Notes under the pieces: model-generated | The model's database searches: none | Seen by the model: the letters and a program-made list of their open reading frames with translations, nothing else | Told to the model about the DNA's origin: nothing | Assembly (NCBI GenBank): GCA_002418705.1 | Contig: DIEQ01000003.1 | Span: 167 to 8,726 of the forward strand | DNA length: 8,560 nucleotides | Reading direction: 5' to 3' | Origin: Mageeibacillus sp. UBA5770 | Lineage (GTDB): Bacteria; Bacillota_A; Clostridia; Saccharofermentanales; Saccharofermentanaceae | Shown here: positions 1 to 6,255 of the stretch, piece by piece | How the letters are laid out: the number at the start of each line of letters is the position of its first letter | Position numbering within the stretch: the first letter of the stretch is position 1 | Program-made: the position numbers and the translations under genes

Positions 1-17
1 CACCTGCCATATCAACT

Positions 18-75
18 GTTTTCAAGATCCGCGACGCGTGTATCAAATTCTCAGCACCTGCGACTTTCGCTTCAG
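18..75 (+). repeat. Imperfect direct repeat, copy 1
   Basis: This stretch begins GTTTTCAAG and ends TTCAG. It is repeated at 103-162 with an 85-nt period. The two copies share an exact 18-nt core, TGTATCAAATTCTCAGCA (39-56 and 124-141), and differ at scattered positions elsewhere. The similarity may extend leftward past base 1, so the array could start outside the window. It lies upstream of the broken IS4-like transposase gene and may belong to the left end of that older element; this is inference. Confidence 0.7.
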
Positions 76-102
76 AACCCAAAAACCCTTGGTATATATG
101 TT

Positions 103-162
103 GTTTTCAAGGTTCGCGAAAGATGTATCAAATTCTCAGCAACTGCGCCTATGTCGTTTCAG
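103..162 (+). repeat. Imperfect direct repeat, copy 2
   Basis: Second copy of the repeat at 18-75. It starts GTTTTCAAG, carries the exact 18-nt core at 124-141, and ends TTTCAG directly before a TATAAT box. Its end therefore abuts the probable promoter of the old transposase gene. It could be a transposase-binding site of a left IS end or a regulatory repeat. Confidence 0.7.
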
Positions 163-163
163 C

Positions 164-200
164 TATAATGAATTAACATAATTATAGACGAACGGAGAAG
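164..200 (+). promoter_or_regulatory. Probable -10 box and ribosome binding site of the IS4-like transposase
   Basis: A perfect TATAAT lies at 164-169 and a GGAGAAG ribosome binding site at 194-200, followed by the ATG at 203. No good -35 hexamer is seen at the expected distance (around 140-146), so the promoter call is weak. The ribosome binding site matters because it fixes the original start of the transposase gene, which is now cut off from its body by the ISLre2 insertion. Confidence 0.45.
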
Positions 201-202
201 AT

Positions 203-226
203 ATGCGCAATAACTATTTTGCCAGA
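203..226 (+). pseudogene. First eight codons of the interrupted IS4-like transposase
   Basis: The ATG at 203 opens a frame reading MRNNYFAR up to 226, where the ISLre2 element begins. Joining 226 directly to 1742 gives MRNNYFARLMNYMKKVF in one frame with no stop, which reconstructs the N terminus of the transposase whose body lies at 1742-2922. The last three codons (TTT GCC AGA) are the 9-bp target duplication. A ribosome binding site (194-200) precedes the ATG at a normal distance. Confidence 0.8.
218..226 (+). repeat. Target-site duplication of ISLre2, left copy
   Basis: TTTGCCAGA, identical to 1733-1741. Nine bases is the duplication length I associate with the ISLre2 family. The copy directly abuts the left end of the element. 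Confidence 0.85.
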
Positions 227-249
227 GACCGTGTCAACTTGTTCTCGGT
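227..249 (+). repeat. Left terminal inverted repeat of ISLre2
   Basis: The sequence begins GACCGTGTCAAC and ends TTGTTCTCGGT. It matches the reverse complement of 1710-1732 at 17 of 23 positions, with the inner 11 bases identical. Confidence 0.8.
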
Positions 250-279
250 CATAGATTTAAGAAAGAATCCCCAATCAAG

Positions 280-1629
280 CTAAATTGCACGTCCTCCGCT
301 GGTTATTGCTTTAAATAGTCGGTACTCTGGGCTGCTGCGATGGTCTGTGGACAAAACACGGGAATCGTTGTAGTAGTCCATTGCCAGAGTCTTCTTCAGT
401 GCTTTACTGGCCTGTATCGTTGGCTTTGAGGGTTTTCTCAAGTTCTCTGGCGTTATTCTGCCGCCGTTGAGGACATGCACCCTTAACCGGCTGACCGTCT
501 CCAAACCTTCGTCCCGCCACCCGCATGGTCTGCTGCTCAAGCGGCTGCTCAGAACATGACTGACCAGACCCTCAGCGCAGCTGCCGCCCGCTCGATGCTG
601 TTCGTCGTACCAGATCTGGATGCCAGCCCAGTTGCTACGAATATACGTCATAAACTCTGTTCCTGTGCTTTCTGCGCACACGTCGCTGTTCATGCACGCT
701 TCGGTCAGGTGGATAATCTTCAATCGCTCACCCAACTTGAATTGCTCCCAAATGTACTGTTTGTAGTCTTCGTTGCCCCCGACGACGCGGTTCAGTTTCT
801 GTAGGACATGAAACTTGTCCAGCACAAAATGGCTGTTTTTCAACCATTGCGTCCCACTGCGAATCCAATTGGCCCCGTCGCCGTGAATGTAGATCGTTAG
901 GTTCTCCCGGTCACCGTAGCGCAGACCAATCTCGTCGGCTACTCGCAGCCAGAACTCATCCGTCGGCTCGTTGTAGCTGCTCATGAGATGCCGCTGTGGC
1001 AGCTTCCAGCGCTTGTGGCTGACCTTCAACGCCGGTTCGTGAATCGCTACCAGTTTGACGATTGTATCCCGACGCCCATCCTGCATCGCCACATGGTCCT
1101 CGTCCGCTTGAATATGAATGACCCTAACGTCATCCCGACATTTGACTTCGCTGAGCTGGATGTCCTGGACTTGTCGCGTCTTGCGCATCACCGTTTGCCG
1201 GCTGACCTCGCCCGCGCAGCACAATTTAGAACTTTTCGCGTAGGAATGGTCGGTCGCCTTTTCACACAAGTTCGCTGCCAGACCGGTTTCCAGCCGTTCA
1301 TATCGCTCAATTCCGACCAGGTTGTCAACCAGATACCGCCGCTCGCCGGTCTTCTGATTCCGATAATACCGCCGCTCAAAGCGTAATAATTCATGCTTGC
1401 TCAGTTGTTCTCGCGGTACGTTCTTGTGCTCCACAACCCATCCTCGGCGCAGATTGCTGTTGGCGTACAGCGCGTCGTCCATTTGCTCCAGCTTGTGCTC
1501 TGCCATTCGGCAGATGGCCTCGTCTGCCAGTTGGCCCATCTTTTCCAGGCCTTCCGTCAGTCCTTCACAGATGTCGATTGCCGCGATGCCCTGGATGAAT
1601 TTTTCTGCGATCTGTTGTATACTCTCCAT
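280..1629 (-). CDS. ISLre2-family (UPF0236-like) transposase
   Basis: A 449-residue DDE-type transposase that would move the surrounding element by cutting and joining its inverted ends. Visible family marks are a helix-turn-helix-like stretch around residues 139-154 (AGEVSRQTVMRKTRQV), a DEDHV block at 176-180, IHGDGANWI at 248-256, DKFH at 271-274 and CAEG followed by SSRPCGW at about 351-371. D176, D251 and E353 are plausible catalytic acids; this is inferred from position and conservation, not proven. The frame is open from 1683, but I chose the ATG at 1629 because an AAGGGG ribosome binding site lies about 8 bases upstream, and MESIQQ is a typical family start. Length is normal and no break is seen, so it may be active. 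It is the only gene in the element and runs opposite to the gene it interrupts. Confidence 0.9.
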   Translation of the reverse strand: MESIQQIAEKFIQGIAAIDICEGLTEGLEKMGQLADEAICRMAEHKLEQMDDALYANSNLRRGWVVEHKNVPREQLSKHELLRFERRYYRNQKTGERRYLVDNLVGIERYERLETGLAANLCEKATDHSYAKSSKLCCAGEVSRQTVMRKTRQVQDIQLSEVKCRDDVRVIHIQADEDHVAMQDGRRDTIVKLVAIHEPALKVSHKRWKLPQRHLMSSYNEPTDEFWLRVADEIGLRYGDRENLTIYIHGDGANWIRSGTQWLKNSHFVLDKFHVLQKLNRVVGGNEDYKQYIWEQFKLGERLKIIHLTEACMNSDVCAESTGTEFMTYIRSNWAGIQIWYDEQHRAGGSCAEGLVSHVLSSRLSSRPCGWRDEGLETVSRLRVHVLNGGRITPENLRKPSKPTIQASKALKKTLAMDYYNDSRVLSTDHRSSPEYRLFKAITSGGRAI

Positions 1630-1673
1630 TGAAGAAATCCCCTTCGGTTGTCTGTGAGTTTTGGTCGACAAAC

Positions 1674-1679
1674 ATTCTA
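1674..1679 (-). promoter_or_regulatory. Possible extended -10 for the ISLre2 transposase
   Basis: On the minus strand this reads TGG-TAGAAT, an extended -10 form, about 45 bases upstream of the transposase start at 1629. No convincing -35 box is visible, as expected for an extended -10 promoter or for a weak one. Low certainty. Confidence 0.3.
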
Positions 1680-1709
1680 CCATATCGGGGTTTCTTCTTT
1701 CATTTTTCC

Positions 1710-1732
1710 ACCGAGAACAATGTTACACTAAC
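1710..1732 (-). repeat. Right terminal inverted repeat of ISLre2
   Basis: The reverse complement begins GTTAGTGTAACA and ends TTGTTCTCGGT. It pairs with 227-249 and is followed directly by the right copy of the target duplication. Confidence 0.8.
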
Positions 1733-1741
1733 TTTGCCAGA
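1733..1741 (+). repeat. Target-site duplication of ISLre2, right copy
   Basis: TTTGCCAGA, identical to 218-226. It encodes F-A-R in the same frame as the left copy, so excision with loss of one copy would restore the interrupted gene. Confidence 0.85.
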
Positions 1742-2922
1742 CTGATGAACTACATGAAAAAAGTATTCAAAATCGACCAGCAAGTCAAAACATTGAAAGA
1801 TGAAAGAGTCAATCCAAAGTTCAAGACGGGCCAAGCACTCATGCCACTGCTCCTGGGACTGCTGCTCAGAATAAGAAGCATGAACGAATTGAAGTTCATG
1901 ATCAAGGAAAATGAATTTGCTAAAGCATTCCCCAGAGGGAAAGAATTAGCCCAGATTGATACTATTCGTGACACACTCAAGGTGATCAGCATTGACGGAT
2001 TAAAGGTAATATTGCACCATGTCGTCAATACAGCAATCAGGAATAAAGCCTTTTCCGAAGGAACGATCGATGGATATACAGTGGCAGCTATCGACGGGAC
2101 CAAATTCTTCGGAAGTAATAAGAAATCTTGTCCGGAATGTCTGACCAGCAAGGAGCATCATTATCATAGTGGTGTGGTCATGTCGACGATCGGAGATAAG
2201 CCACGGTTGGTGCTTGGCTTTGAGATGATGCATCCAGATCAGGACTCTACGGATAAGGATGAAGGTAAGCTGACCGCCGCAAAGCGCCTGATCACAGACA
2301 TTAGCAGCTCGCACCCGAAATTCATCGATGTTGTTGTCTATGACGCTTTGGCCTGTAATTCGCAGTGGATTAATCACTGTCTGGATTTGGAAATGGATTT
2401 TATTGTACGAGCTAAGAAAAATAACAACAACAGCATCAAGGCGATCAAAAAGGCCGTCAACAGGATGAAGCCTACTATTGTCTGGGATCGTAATCATGAA
2501 TTTGAGCGAGTCAGCGTATCTGAATCGACATTCGAAATGGATAATGTTGCCCAATCGTTACGTTTTGTGAAATTCGAGAAGAAACAATTGAATGGCAACT
2601 ACTCCCAGACACTGATCGTAACCAGTCTGTTGGATGCGAAGTTGGAGACGCTATTTGAAATGATTCGCGGCCGGTGGGAAATTGAAAATTCCATCTTCAA
2701 CAACCTTAAGACAGAATGCGGATTAGAGCATTGTTATGTTCACGGAGGGAATGCGGTTGAAGCGATTTTGTATTTGATATTTTTGCGGCCAACATTATGC
2801 AGTTGTTTATTTTCAGGCGACTAAAAATATCCGGAAGAACACAAACGGAGATTATCAGGCTGTTATTAAAAGGATTATATTTGCTCAAACACCGTAAAGA
2901 GTTGGTCTTTAGCAGTGCGTGA
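1742..2922 (+). pseudogene. IS4-like DDE transposase, split by ISLre2 and frameshifted
   Basis: Body of an older transposase whose first eight codons lie at 203-226. Reconstructed length is about 401 residues. DDE-type marks are D126 in AAIDGTKFFG (codon at 2093), D209 in VVVYDALACN (codon at 2342) and the RGRWEIENSIFNNLK block with E321/E323 (codons at 2678 and 2684). This resembles the DDE_Tnp_1/IS4-like group; I cannot name the exact subfamily. In the present frame translation ends at a TAA at 2822-2824 after a non-family tail (RPTLCSCLFSGD). One extra T in the T-run 2780-2784 would instead give IFFAANIMQLFIFRRLK and continue to a TGA at 2920-2922, clearly the true C terminus. An internal ATG at 1745 could start a shortened protein, but the late frameshift would still remove about 45 residues. 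Probably inactive. Confidence 0.85.
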
Positions 2923-3184
2923 TAAGAAAGACAAGCGAATATTGCAATGATTAGAGCCTTCTCGCCGGGGGTATGGGGGGGCCTATGCCTTGAAATGAAA
3001 TATCACCGATTTTTAGAGTTCAATCTGGCATAATTGATTCAATAGGTCGATGATTTTGTCTAGGTTGAGGCAGAGGCGAAATTACTGGTAAGGGGGTGGT
3101 ATGCTCAAATAAGGATAATCAAAGTGTTTTTAAGCATCGGATATGTCATGAGATCAGCATAGATCTGAAATTTTCTGCTGAAAT
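2923..3184. other. Gene-free stretch between the old IS and the repressor promoter
   Basis: I see no supportable gene here. It contains a G-rich patch (runs of five G at 2967-2971 and seven G at 2975-2981), the first copy of a 15-nt repeat (3076-3090), a half operator TATGCTC (3100-3106), and a direct repeat CTGAAATTT at 3165-3173 and 3178-3186 running into the -35 box. The right end of the IS4-like element should lie in or near this stretch, but I found no clear terminal repeat. Confidence 0.5.
3076..3090 (+). repeat. 15-nt repeat, copy 1 (GCGAAATTACTGGTA)
   Basis: It matches 3194-3208 at 14 of 15 bases, 118 nt apart. Copy 1 is preceded by TTGAGG (3065-3070) and followed by the half operator TATGCTC at 3100-3106, so it looks like a decayed version of the repressor promoter-operator. 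Confidence 0.6.
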
Positions 3185-3212
3185 TTGACATAAGCGAAAT
3201 TGCTGGTACAAT
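3185..3212 (+). promoter_or_regulatory. Promoter of the LacI-family repressor gene
   Basis: TTGACA (3185-3190), a 16-nt spacer and TACAAT (3207-3212), with a TGG extended -10 element directly before the -10 box. The start point should fall near 3219, placing the operator at 3223-3236 over the first transcribed bases. The spacer contains the second copy of the 15-nt repeat (3194-3208). About 60 bases of leader separate it from the ATG at 3279. Confidence 0.8.
3194..3208 (+). repeat. 15-nt repeat, copy 2 (GCGAAATTGCTGGTA)
   Basis: Second copy of the repeat at 3076-3090 (one mismatch). It forms most of the spacer and the first two bases of the -10 box of the repressor promoter. Confidence 0.6.
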
Positions 3213-3222
3213 ATCAATATAA

Positions 3223-3236
3223 TGTGCTCGTGCACA
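3223..3236 (+). promoter_or_regulatory. LacI-type operator at the repressor promoter
   Basis: TGTGCTCGTGCACA, an inverted repeat around a central CG, with five of six arm bases pairing. It matches the two operators upstream of the transporter genes at 12 of 14 positions. A central CG palindrome is the usual LacI-family operator form. Its place just after the start point predicts autorepression by steric block. Confidence 0.8.
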
Positions 3237-3278
3237 AAATGAAGAATGCGGAACAAAACTTAAAGAAGGAAACAAACG

Positions 3279-4307
3279 ATGCCCACAATAAAAGAAATCG
3301 CGCAACTGGCAGGTGTATCCAGAGGAACTGTGGACAGAGTCCTGAATAAACGGGGATACGTGGATCCGAAAAAAGAAAAGAAAGTACTTGAAATTGCCAA
3401 GGCGCTTAAATACTCGCCGAACCTTGCGGGGAAAACGCTTGCCATAAAGAAAAAGAATCTTAGAATTGGTTATATCCTTTTTAGCAGCACATCGAGCAAC
3501 CCGTTTTTCATTGATGTTGTTGACGGCATCGAAAAGCGCGCGGCAGAACTTAGGGAGTATAACGTCAGCGTAGATATCCGATACACGGGAGTAAAGGACC
3601 CGAAATTACAGGTTGAGCAGATTAATCAGTTAATTGAGAGCGGCATTTCTGGACTTGCCATTACACCGATCAATCATTCGCTGATTATTGAAAGGATCAG
3701 GGAGCTTACGTCGAGTGGCTTTCCTGTGGTTACCGTTAATTCCGATATTGCCGGCAGCGGGAGACTCGCTTATGTGGGAAGCAATTATTATAAGAGCGGA
3801 GAAACCGCAGCGGGTATCATAAACCTCATCTGCGCCGGGAAATCAAAAGCAGGCATATTGATGGGATCGCAGCTGGTGCTTTGCCAAACGGAGAGAGTGG
3901 AAGGTTTTACAAACCGCATTTGCGAGGCTTATCGGGGGATTGAAATCGCCGCGATAGAAGAGAACAATGACGATGATATTTTAAGCTATGCCGTAACAAA
4001 GCGCCTTATTGAGAGGCACCCCGAAATTGACTCACTGTTCCTTGTGTCGGCTGGCGTGCTGGGCGCATGCCGGGCTGTCACGGAACTTGGGCTTTCGGGT
4101 AAGTTGAAAGTCGTATGCAATGATGCGACGATTGTGTCGCGAGAGTTGATCGAATCAGGCTCCATTGCAGCGGCAATCACGCAGGAACCGTTTTATCAGG
4201 GCACTAAGCCGCTGGATATCCTGTTCAATTACATCGGAATGGATGTGGAACCGGATAAGGAGTATTACTATACCGAACTTGGAATCATGATCAAAGAGAA
4301 TCTTTAG
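3279..4307 (+). CDS. LacI-family transcriptional repressor
   Basis: A 342-residue regulator that should bind a palindromic operator as a dimer and release it, or change affinity, on binding a sugar-like ligand. The N-terminal helix-turn-helix spans residues 3-26 (TIKEIAQLAGVSRGTVDRVL), followed by the hinge region with YSPNLAGKTLA at 45-55. A periplasmic-binding-like ligand domain runs from about 60 to the end. The TVDRVLN recognition helix has Asp where many relatives have Ser (TVSRVLN); R15 and G16 sit at the usual specificity positions. Length is normal. The start is set by AGAAGGA (3264-3270), 8 bases before the ATG. It has its own promoter, operator and terminator, so it is a single-gene unit. 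The same operator recurs before the downstream importer, so it very likely controls that operon too. The ligand is unknown. Confidence 0.92.
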   Translation: MPTIKEIAQLAGVSRGTVDRVLNKRGYVDPKKEKKVLEIAKALKYSPNLAGKTLAIKKKNLRIGYILFSSTSSNPFFIDVVDGIEKRAAELREYNVSVDIRYTGVKDPKLQVEQINQLIESGISGLAITPINHSLIIERIRELTSSGFPVVTVNSDIAGSGRLAYVGSNYYKSGETAAGIINLICAGKSKAGILMGSQLVLCQTERVEGFTNRICEAYRGIEIAAIEENNDDDILSYAVTKRLIERHPEIDSLFLVSAGVLGACRAVTELGLSGKLKVVCNDATIVSRELIESGSIAAAITQEPFYQGTKPLDILFNYIGMDVEPDKEYYYTELGIMIKENL

Positions 4308-4388
4308 GTCTGGACGTCGGTTTCCGGCAGTTGGGTTGGAAGCGGGAAGGTCTTGACGGAGACTGAAAGAGAAGGAGAGAGCAACAAC

Positions 4389-4418
4389 GCGCCCGGAATC
4401 AATCGGGCGCTTTCTTCA
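4389..4418 (+). terminator. Intrinsic terminator after the repressor gene
   Basis: GCGCCCG (4389-4395) pairs perfectly with CGGGCGC (4404-4410) around an 8-base loop and is followed by TTTCTTC. It lies 80 bases after the repressor stop and separates that gene from the importer operon. Confidence 0.82.
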
Positions 4419-4771
4419 TCCGAAAAAGGAACGATAGAGCTGCGTACCTTTGCAGATAAGGACAATGAGGCGAGTATCATCCGGCGGAGTTATACCGACC
4501 GGATGGCAGTTCGCTTTTCTATGACCGGAGAGACTCATGTGCTGTAAACAATATCGAAAAATGTCTGATATATGGTTGCAATAAACTATGCTCGAGCACA
4601 TCCGTTGATTTTCCAGAGTAAAGTAATGAACGTTTTTACCACACCTATAAAACAAGGGAAAGAGCGTCCAACCGTAAAAATATCTGAAAAATTCACCGAA
4701 ATACAAAGTGATATTGCTGCTTTGGCAAAATTCTAAACATGGATTTTATAAATATTGTTTTTTAATAAGTA
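4419..4771. other. Gene-free stretch upstream of the importer promoter
   Basis: No supportable gene. A short frame from a TTG at 4353 stays open to 4547, but it has no ribosome binding site and runs straight through the terminator hairpin. Its part after the terminator (about 4420-4547) has a codon-like composition and may be a decayed gene tail that I do not recognise. From about 4548 the sequence turns AT-rich and holds one LacI-type operator (4587-4600) without a clear promoter next to it. Confidence 0.5.
4587..4600 (+). promoter_or_regulatory. Distal LacI-type operator upstream of the importer operon
   Basis: TATGCTCGAGCACA, identical over 14 bases to the operator at 4814-4827, with a perfect 10-bp core TGCTCGAGCA. 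The centre-to-centre distance is 227 bp. I see no good promoter beside it, so it looks like an auxiliary site that could help repression by DNA looping. Confidence 0.75.
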
Positions 4772-4800
4772 TTGACATCCATATGTTGCCGCCGTATTAT
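4772..4800 (+). promoter_or_regulatory. Promoter of the importer operon
   Basis: TTGACA (4772-4777), a 17-nt spacer and TATTAT (4795-4800), a near-consensus housekeeping promoter. The start point should fall near 4807, just before the operator at 4814-4827. The leader to the ATG at 4906 is about 100 bases. Confidence 0.85.
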
Positions 4801-4814
4801 GAGTTTAACATAAT
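4796..4814. promoter_or_regulatory. Second dyad over the -10 box
   Basis: ATTATG (4796-4801) and CATAAT (4809-4814) form a perfect 6-bp inverted repeat with a 7-base centre. It covers the -10 box and the likely start point, and it ends on the first base of the operator. It could be a site for a second regulator or simply AT-rich chance. Confidence 0.35.
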
Positions 4815-4827
4815 ATGCTCGAGCACA
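4814..4827 (+). promoter_or_regulatory. Proximal LacI-type operator of the importer operon
   Basis: TATGCTCGAGCACA, the same 14-mer as at 4587-4600. It begins about 7 bases after the expected start point, the classic position for a repressor that blocks transcription. Confidence 0.85.
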
Positions 4828-4905
4828 CATTCGAATCAAAAAGACAAATTGCAAAAGAATCAAGAAAAGATTGCACCATAATCTAAAAATCAGGAGGAAA
4901 TAAAA

Positions 4906-6255
4906 ATGAAAAACAACATGAAGAAGATCGTTGCATGCATGCTTGCAGCCATTTTGGCGCTGTCGTTTGTTGCATGCAGCCAGCCGCAGACGAGCAATGA
5001 AGCGACGGTTCAGACGGGAGACAATACCGGGAAGGGCGTTCATCTTACAATGTGGCAGATTACGACGGAACCGCTGGCAACAATTCTGGCTGATACATTG
5101 GAAAATTGGAATCTGAACAATCCCGATGCTACGATTGAACGTACGGCGTTTCCGAGTGATGAATTCAAGGTAAAGATCCGCACAGCCGTTGGCGCAAAGA
5201 CTCCTCCTAACTTTATTTTCAGCTGGGGCGGCGGCGTTTGCAAGTCGTATGCCGACGCGGGCGCTCTTGTAGATCTTACGCCGGTTCTTGAAGAACATCC
5301 GGAACTTGCCGACATTCAAATTCCAGCCATTCTGCAAAATGTAACATTCGATGGGAAAGTATATGGCGTTCCGATCAATTATGTGCAACCCGCCGTGTTC
5401 TTCTATAATAAGGACGTGTTTAAGAGCGTTGGTGTAGAGCCACCGACGACTTGGGACGAGCTTATGGCGTTGATTCCTGTATTCAATGCAGCGGGTATCG
5501 CGCCCATATCTGTCGCCGGACAGTCCATGTGGACGTATCTTTTCTACTTTGCTTATCTGGTAGATCGCATAGGCGGTCCCGAGGTCTTCGATAGGATTGC
5601 CGCCAATGAACCGGGCAGCTGGTCGGATCCCGCCGTCACAACGGCGTTGCAGATGCTAGTAAATCTTGTTACTGCAGGCGGTTTCCAATCCGGATATGAA
5701 TCCATTAGCGCAGATGCAAATGCGGATCTTGCGCTGGTAGTCAACGGAAAGGCCGCGATGGTTCTGCAGCACGGCGGCAAGAGAGGCGCAATTAAGAAAA
5801 TAAATTCCGAGTGGTTTGAGTCCGGCAAGCTAGGCTTTATCGAGTTCCCGGCAGTCGCAGGCGGGAAAGGCGACACCAGCAACCTATATGGCAATACCGC
5901 CAACTATTGGTCCATCTCCGCGTATGCAAGCGAAGAAGAGATTGATGCCAGCATCCGATATTTATTGGATGGAATGTGGGCAAACGACGAGTATACCCAG
6001 GGCTTTATCGATGCAGGTGCAGTGCCGGCAATCAAAGGTGTTGAAGATAAGATTGCTAACGCGACCGGCCTCGACGCAGAGTGGATGTCGTTTGTTTCGG
6101 GTATCACGCAGTCGGCCCCACATTTCCAAATGTCCTGGGACAACGCGCTGTCACCCAATCAAGCCACAGCTCTGCTTACGAATCTCAGCCGGGTCATGGC
6201 GCTTCAGATGACCCCTGCCCAATGTGCAGATGCGATGAACGCAACGGTTGAATAA
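4906..6255 (+). CDS. Sugar-type ABC transporter substrate-binding lipoprotein
   Basis: A 449-residue extracellular solute-binding protein of family 1, the group that captures mono- or oligosaccharides outside the membrane and delivers them to the permeases. The N terminus is a lipoprotein signal: positive residues at 2-7, a hydrophobic core, and lipobox FVAC with the lipidated Cys at 24. The mature part has the usual two-lobe marks, including YVQPAVFFYNKD (159-170) and PTTWDEL (180-186), and a later ADANADLALVVNGKAAM stretch typical of this family. Start choice: AGGAGG (4892-4897) lies 8 bases before the ATG. Length is normal. The TTGACA promoter and two repressor operators upstream make it the first gene of the regulated operon. 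It shares general features with xylobiose- and chitobiose-type binding proteins, but I would not name a substrate. Confidence 0.93.
   Translation: MKNNMKKIVACMLAAILALSFVACSQPQTSNEATVQTGDNTGKGVHLTMWQITTEPLATILADTLENWNLNNPDATIERTAFPSDEFKVKIRTAVGAKTPPNFIFSWGGGVCKSYADAGALVDLTPVLEEHPELADIQIPAILQNVTFDGKVYGVPINYVQPAVFFYNKDVFKSVGVEPPTTWDELMALIPVFNAAGIAPISVAGQSMWTYLFYFAYLVDRIGGPEVFDRIAANEPGSWSDPAVTTALQMLVNLVTAGGFQSGYESISADANADLALVVNGKAAMVLQHGGKRGAIKKINSEWFESGKLGFIEFPAVAGGKGDTSNLYGNTANYWSISAYASEEEIDASIRYLLDGMWANDEYTQGFIDAGAVPAIKGVEDKIANATGLDAEWMSFVSGITQSAPHFQMSWDNALSPNQATALLTNLSRVMALQMTPAQCADAMNATVE

Larger units (their letters stand above)
227..1732 (-). mobile_element. ISLre2-family insertion sequence, complete (1506 bp)
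   Basis: The element is bounded by a 9-bp direct duplication (TTTGCCAGA at 218-226 and 1733-1741) and by imperfect inverted ends of about 23 bp (17 of 23 match). The inner 11 bases, TTGTTCTCGGT, are identical in both ends. Just inside them, both ends carry a GAAAGAA...CCCC stretch (left 261-271, right complement of 1687-1701). A single full-length transposase gene fills the inside on the minus strand. Size, duplication length and one long open frame all agree with the ISLre2 family. The exact duplication suggests a fairly recent insertion, since neither copy has mutated. It lies within the coding sequence of an IS4-like transposase. Confidence 0.88.

Noticed and set aside
1..162. Repeats at the left edge as a CRISPR array
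   Set aside because: The two units are long, imperfect and directly adjoin an IS promoter; there are no uniform short repeats with unique spacers.
1661..1744. Start of the IS4-like transposase at 1661
   Set aside because: Codons 1661-1732 lie inside the ISLre2 right end and are not part of the original gene; the original start is at 203.
2967..2981. G-rich patch as a G-quadruplex
   Set aside because: Only two G-runs lie close together; four are needed for an ordinary quadruplex.
4353..4547. Small open frame between the repressor and the importer as a real gene
   Set aside because: It begins at TTG without a ribosome binding site and reads through a strong terminator hairpin.
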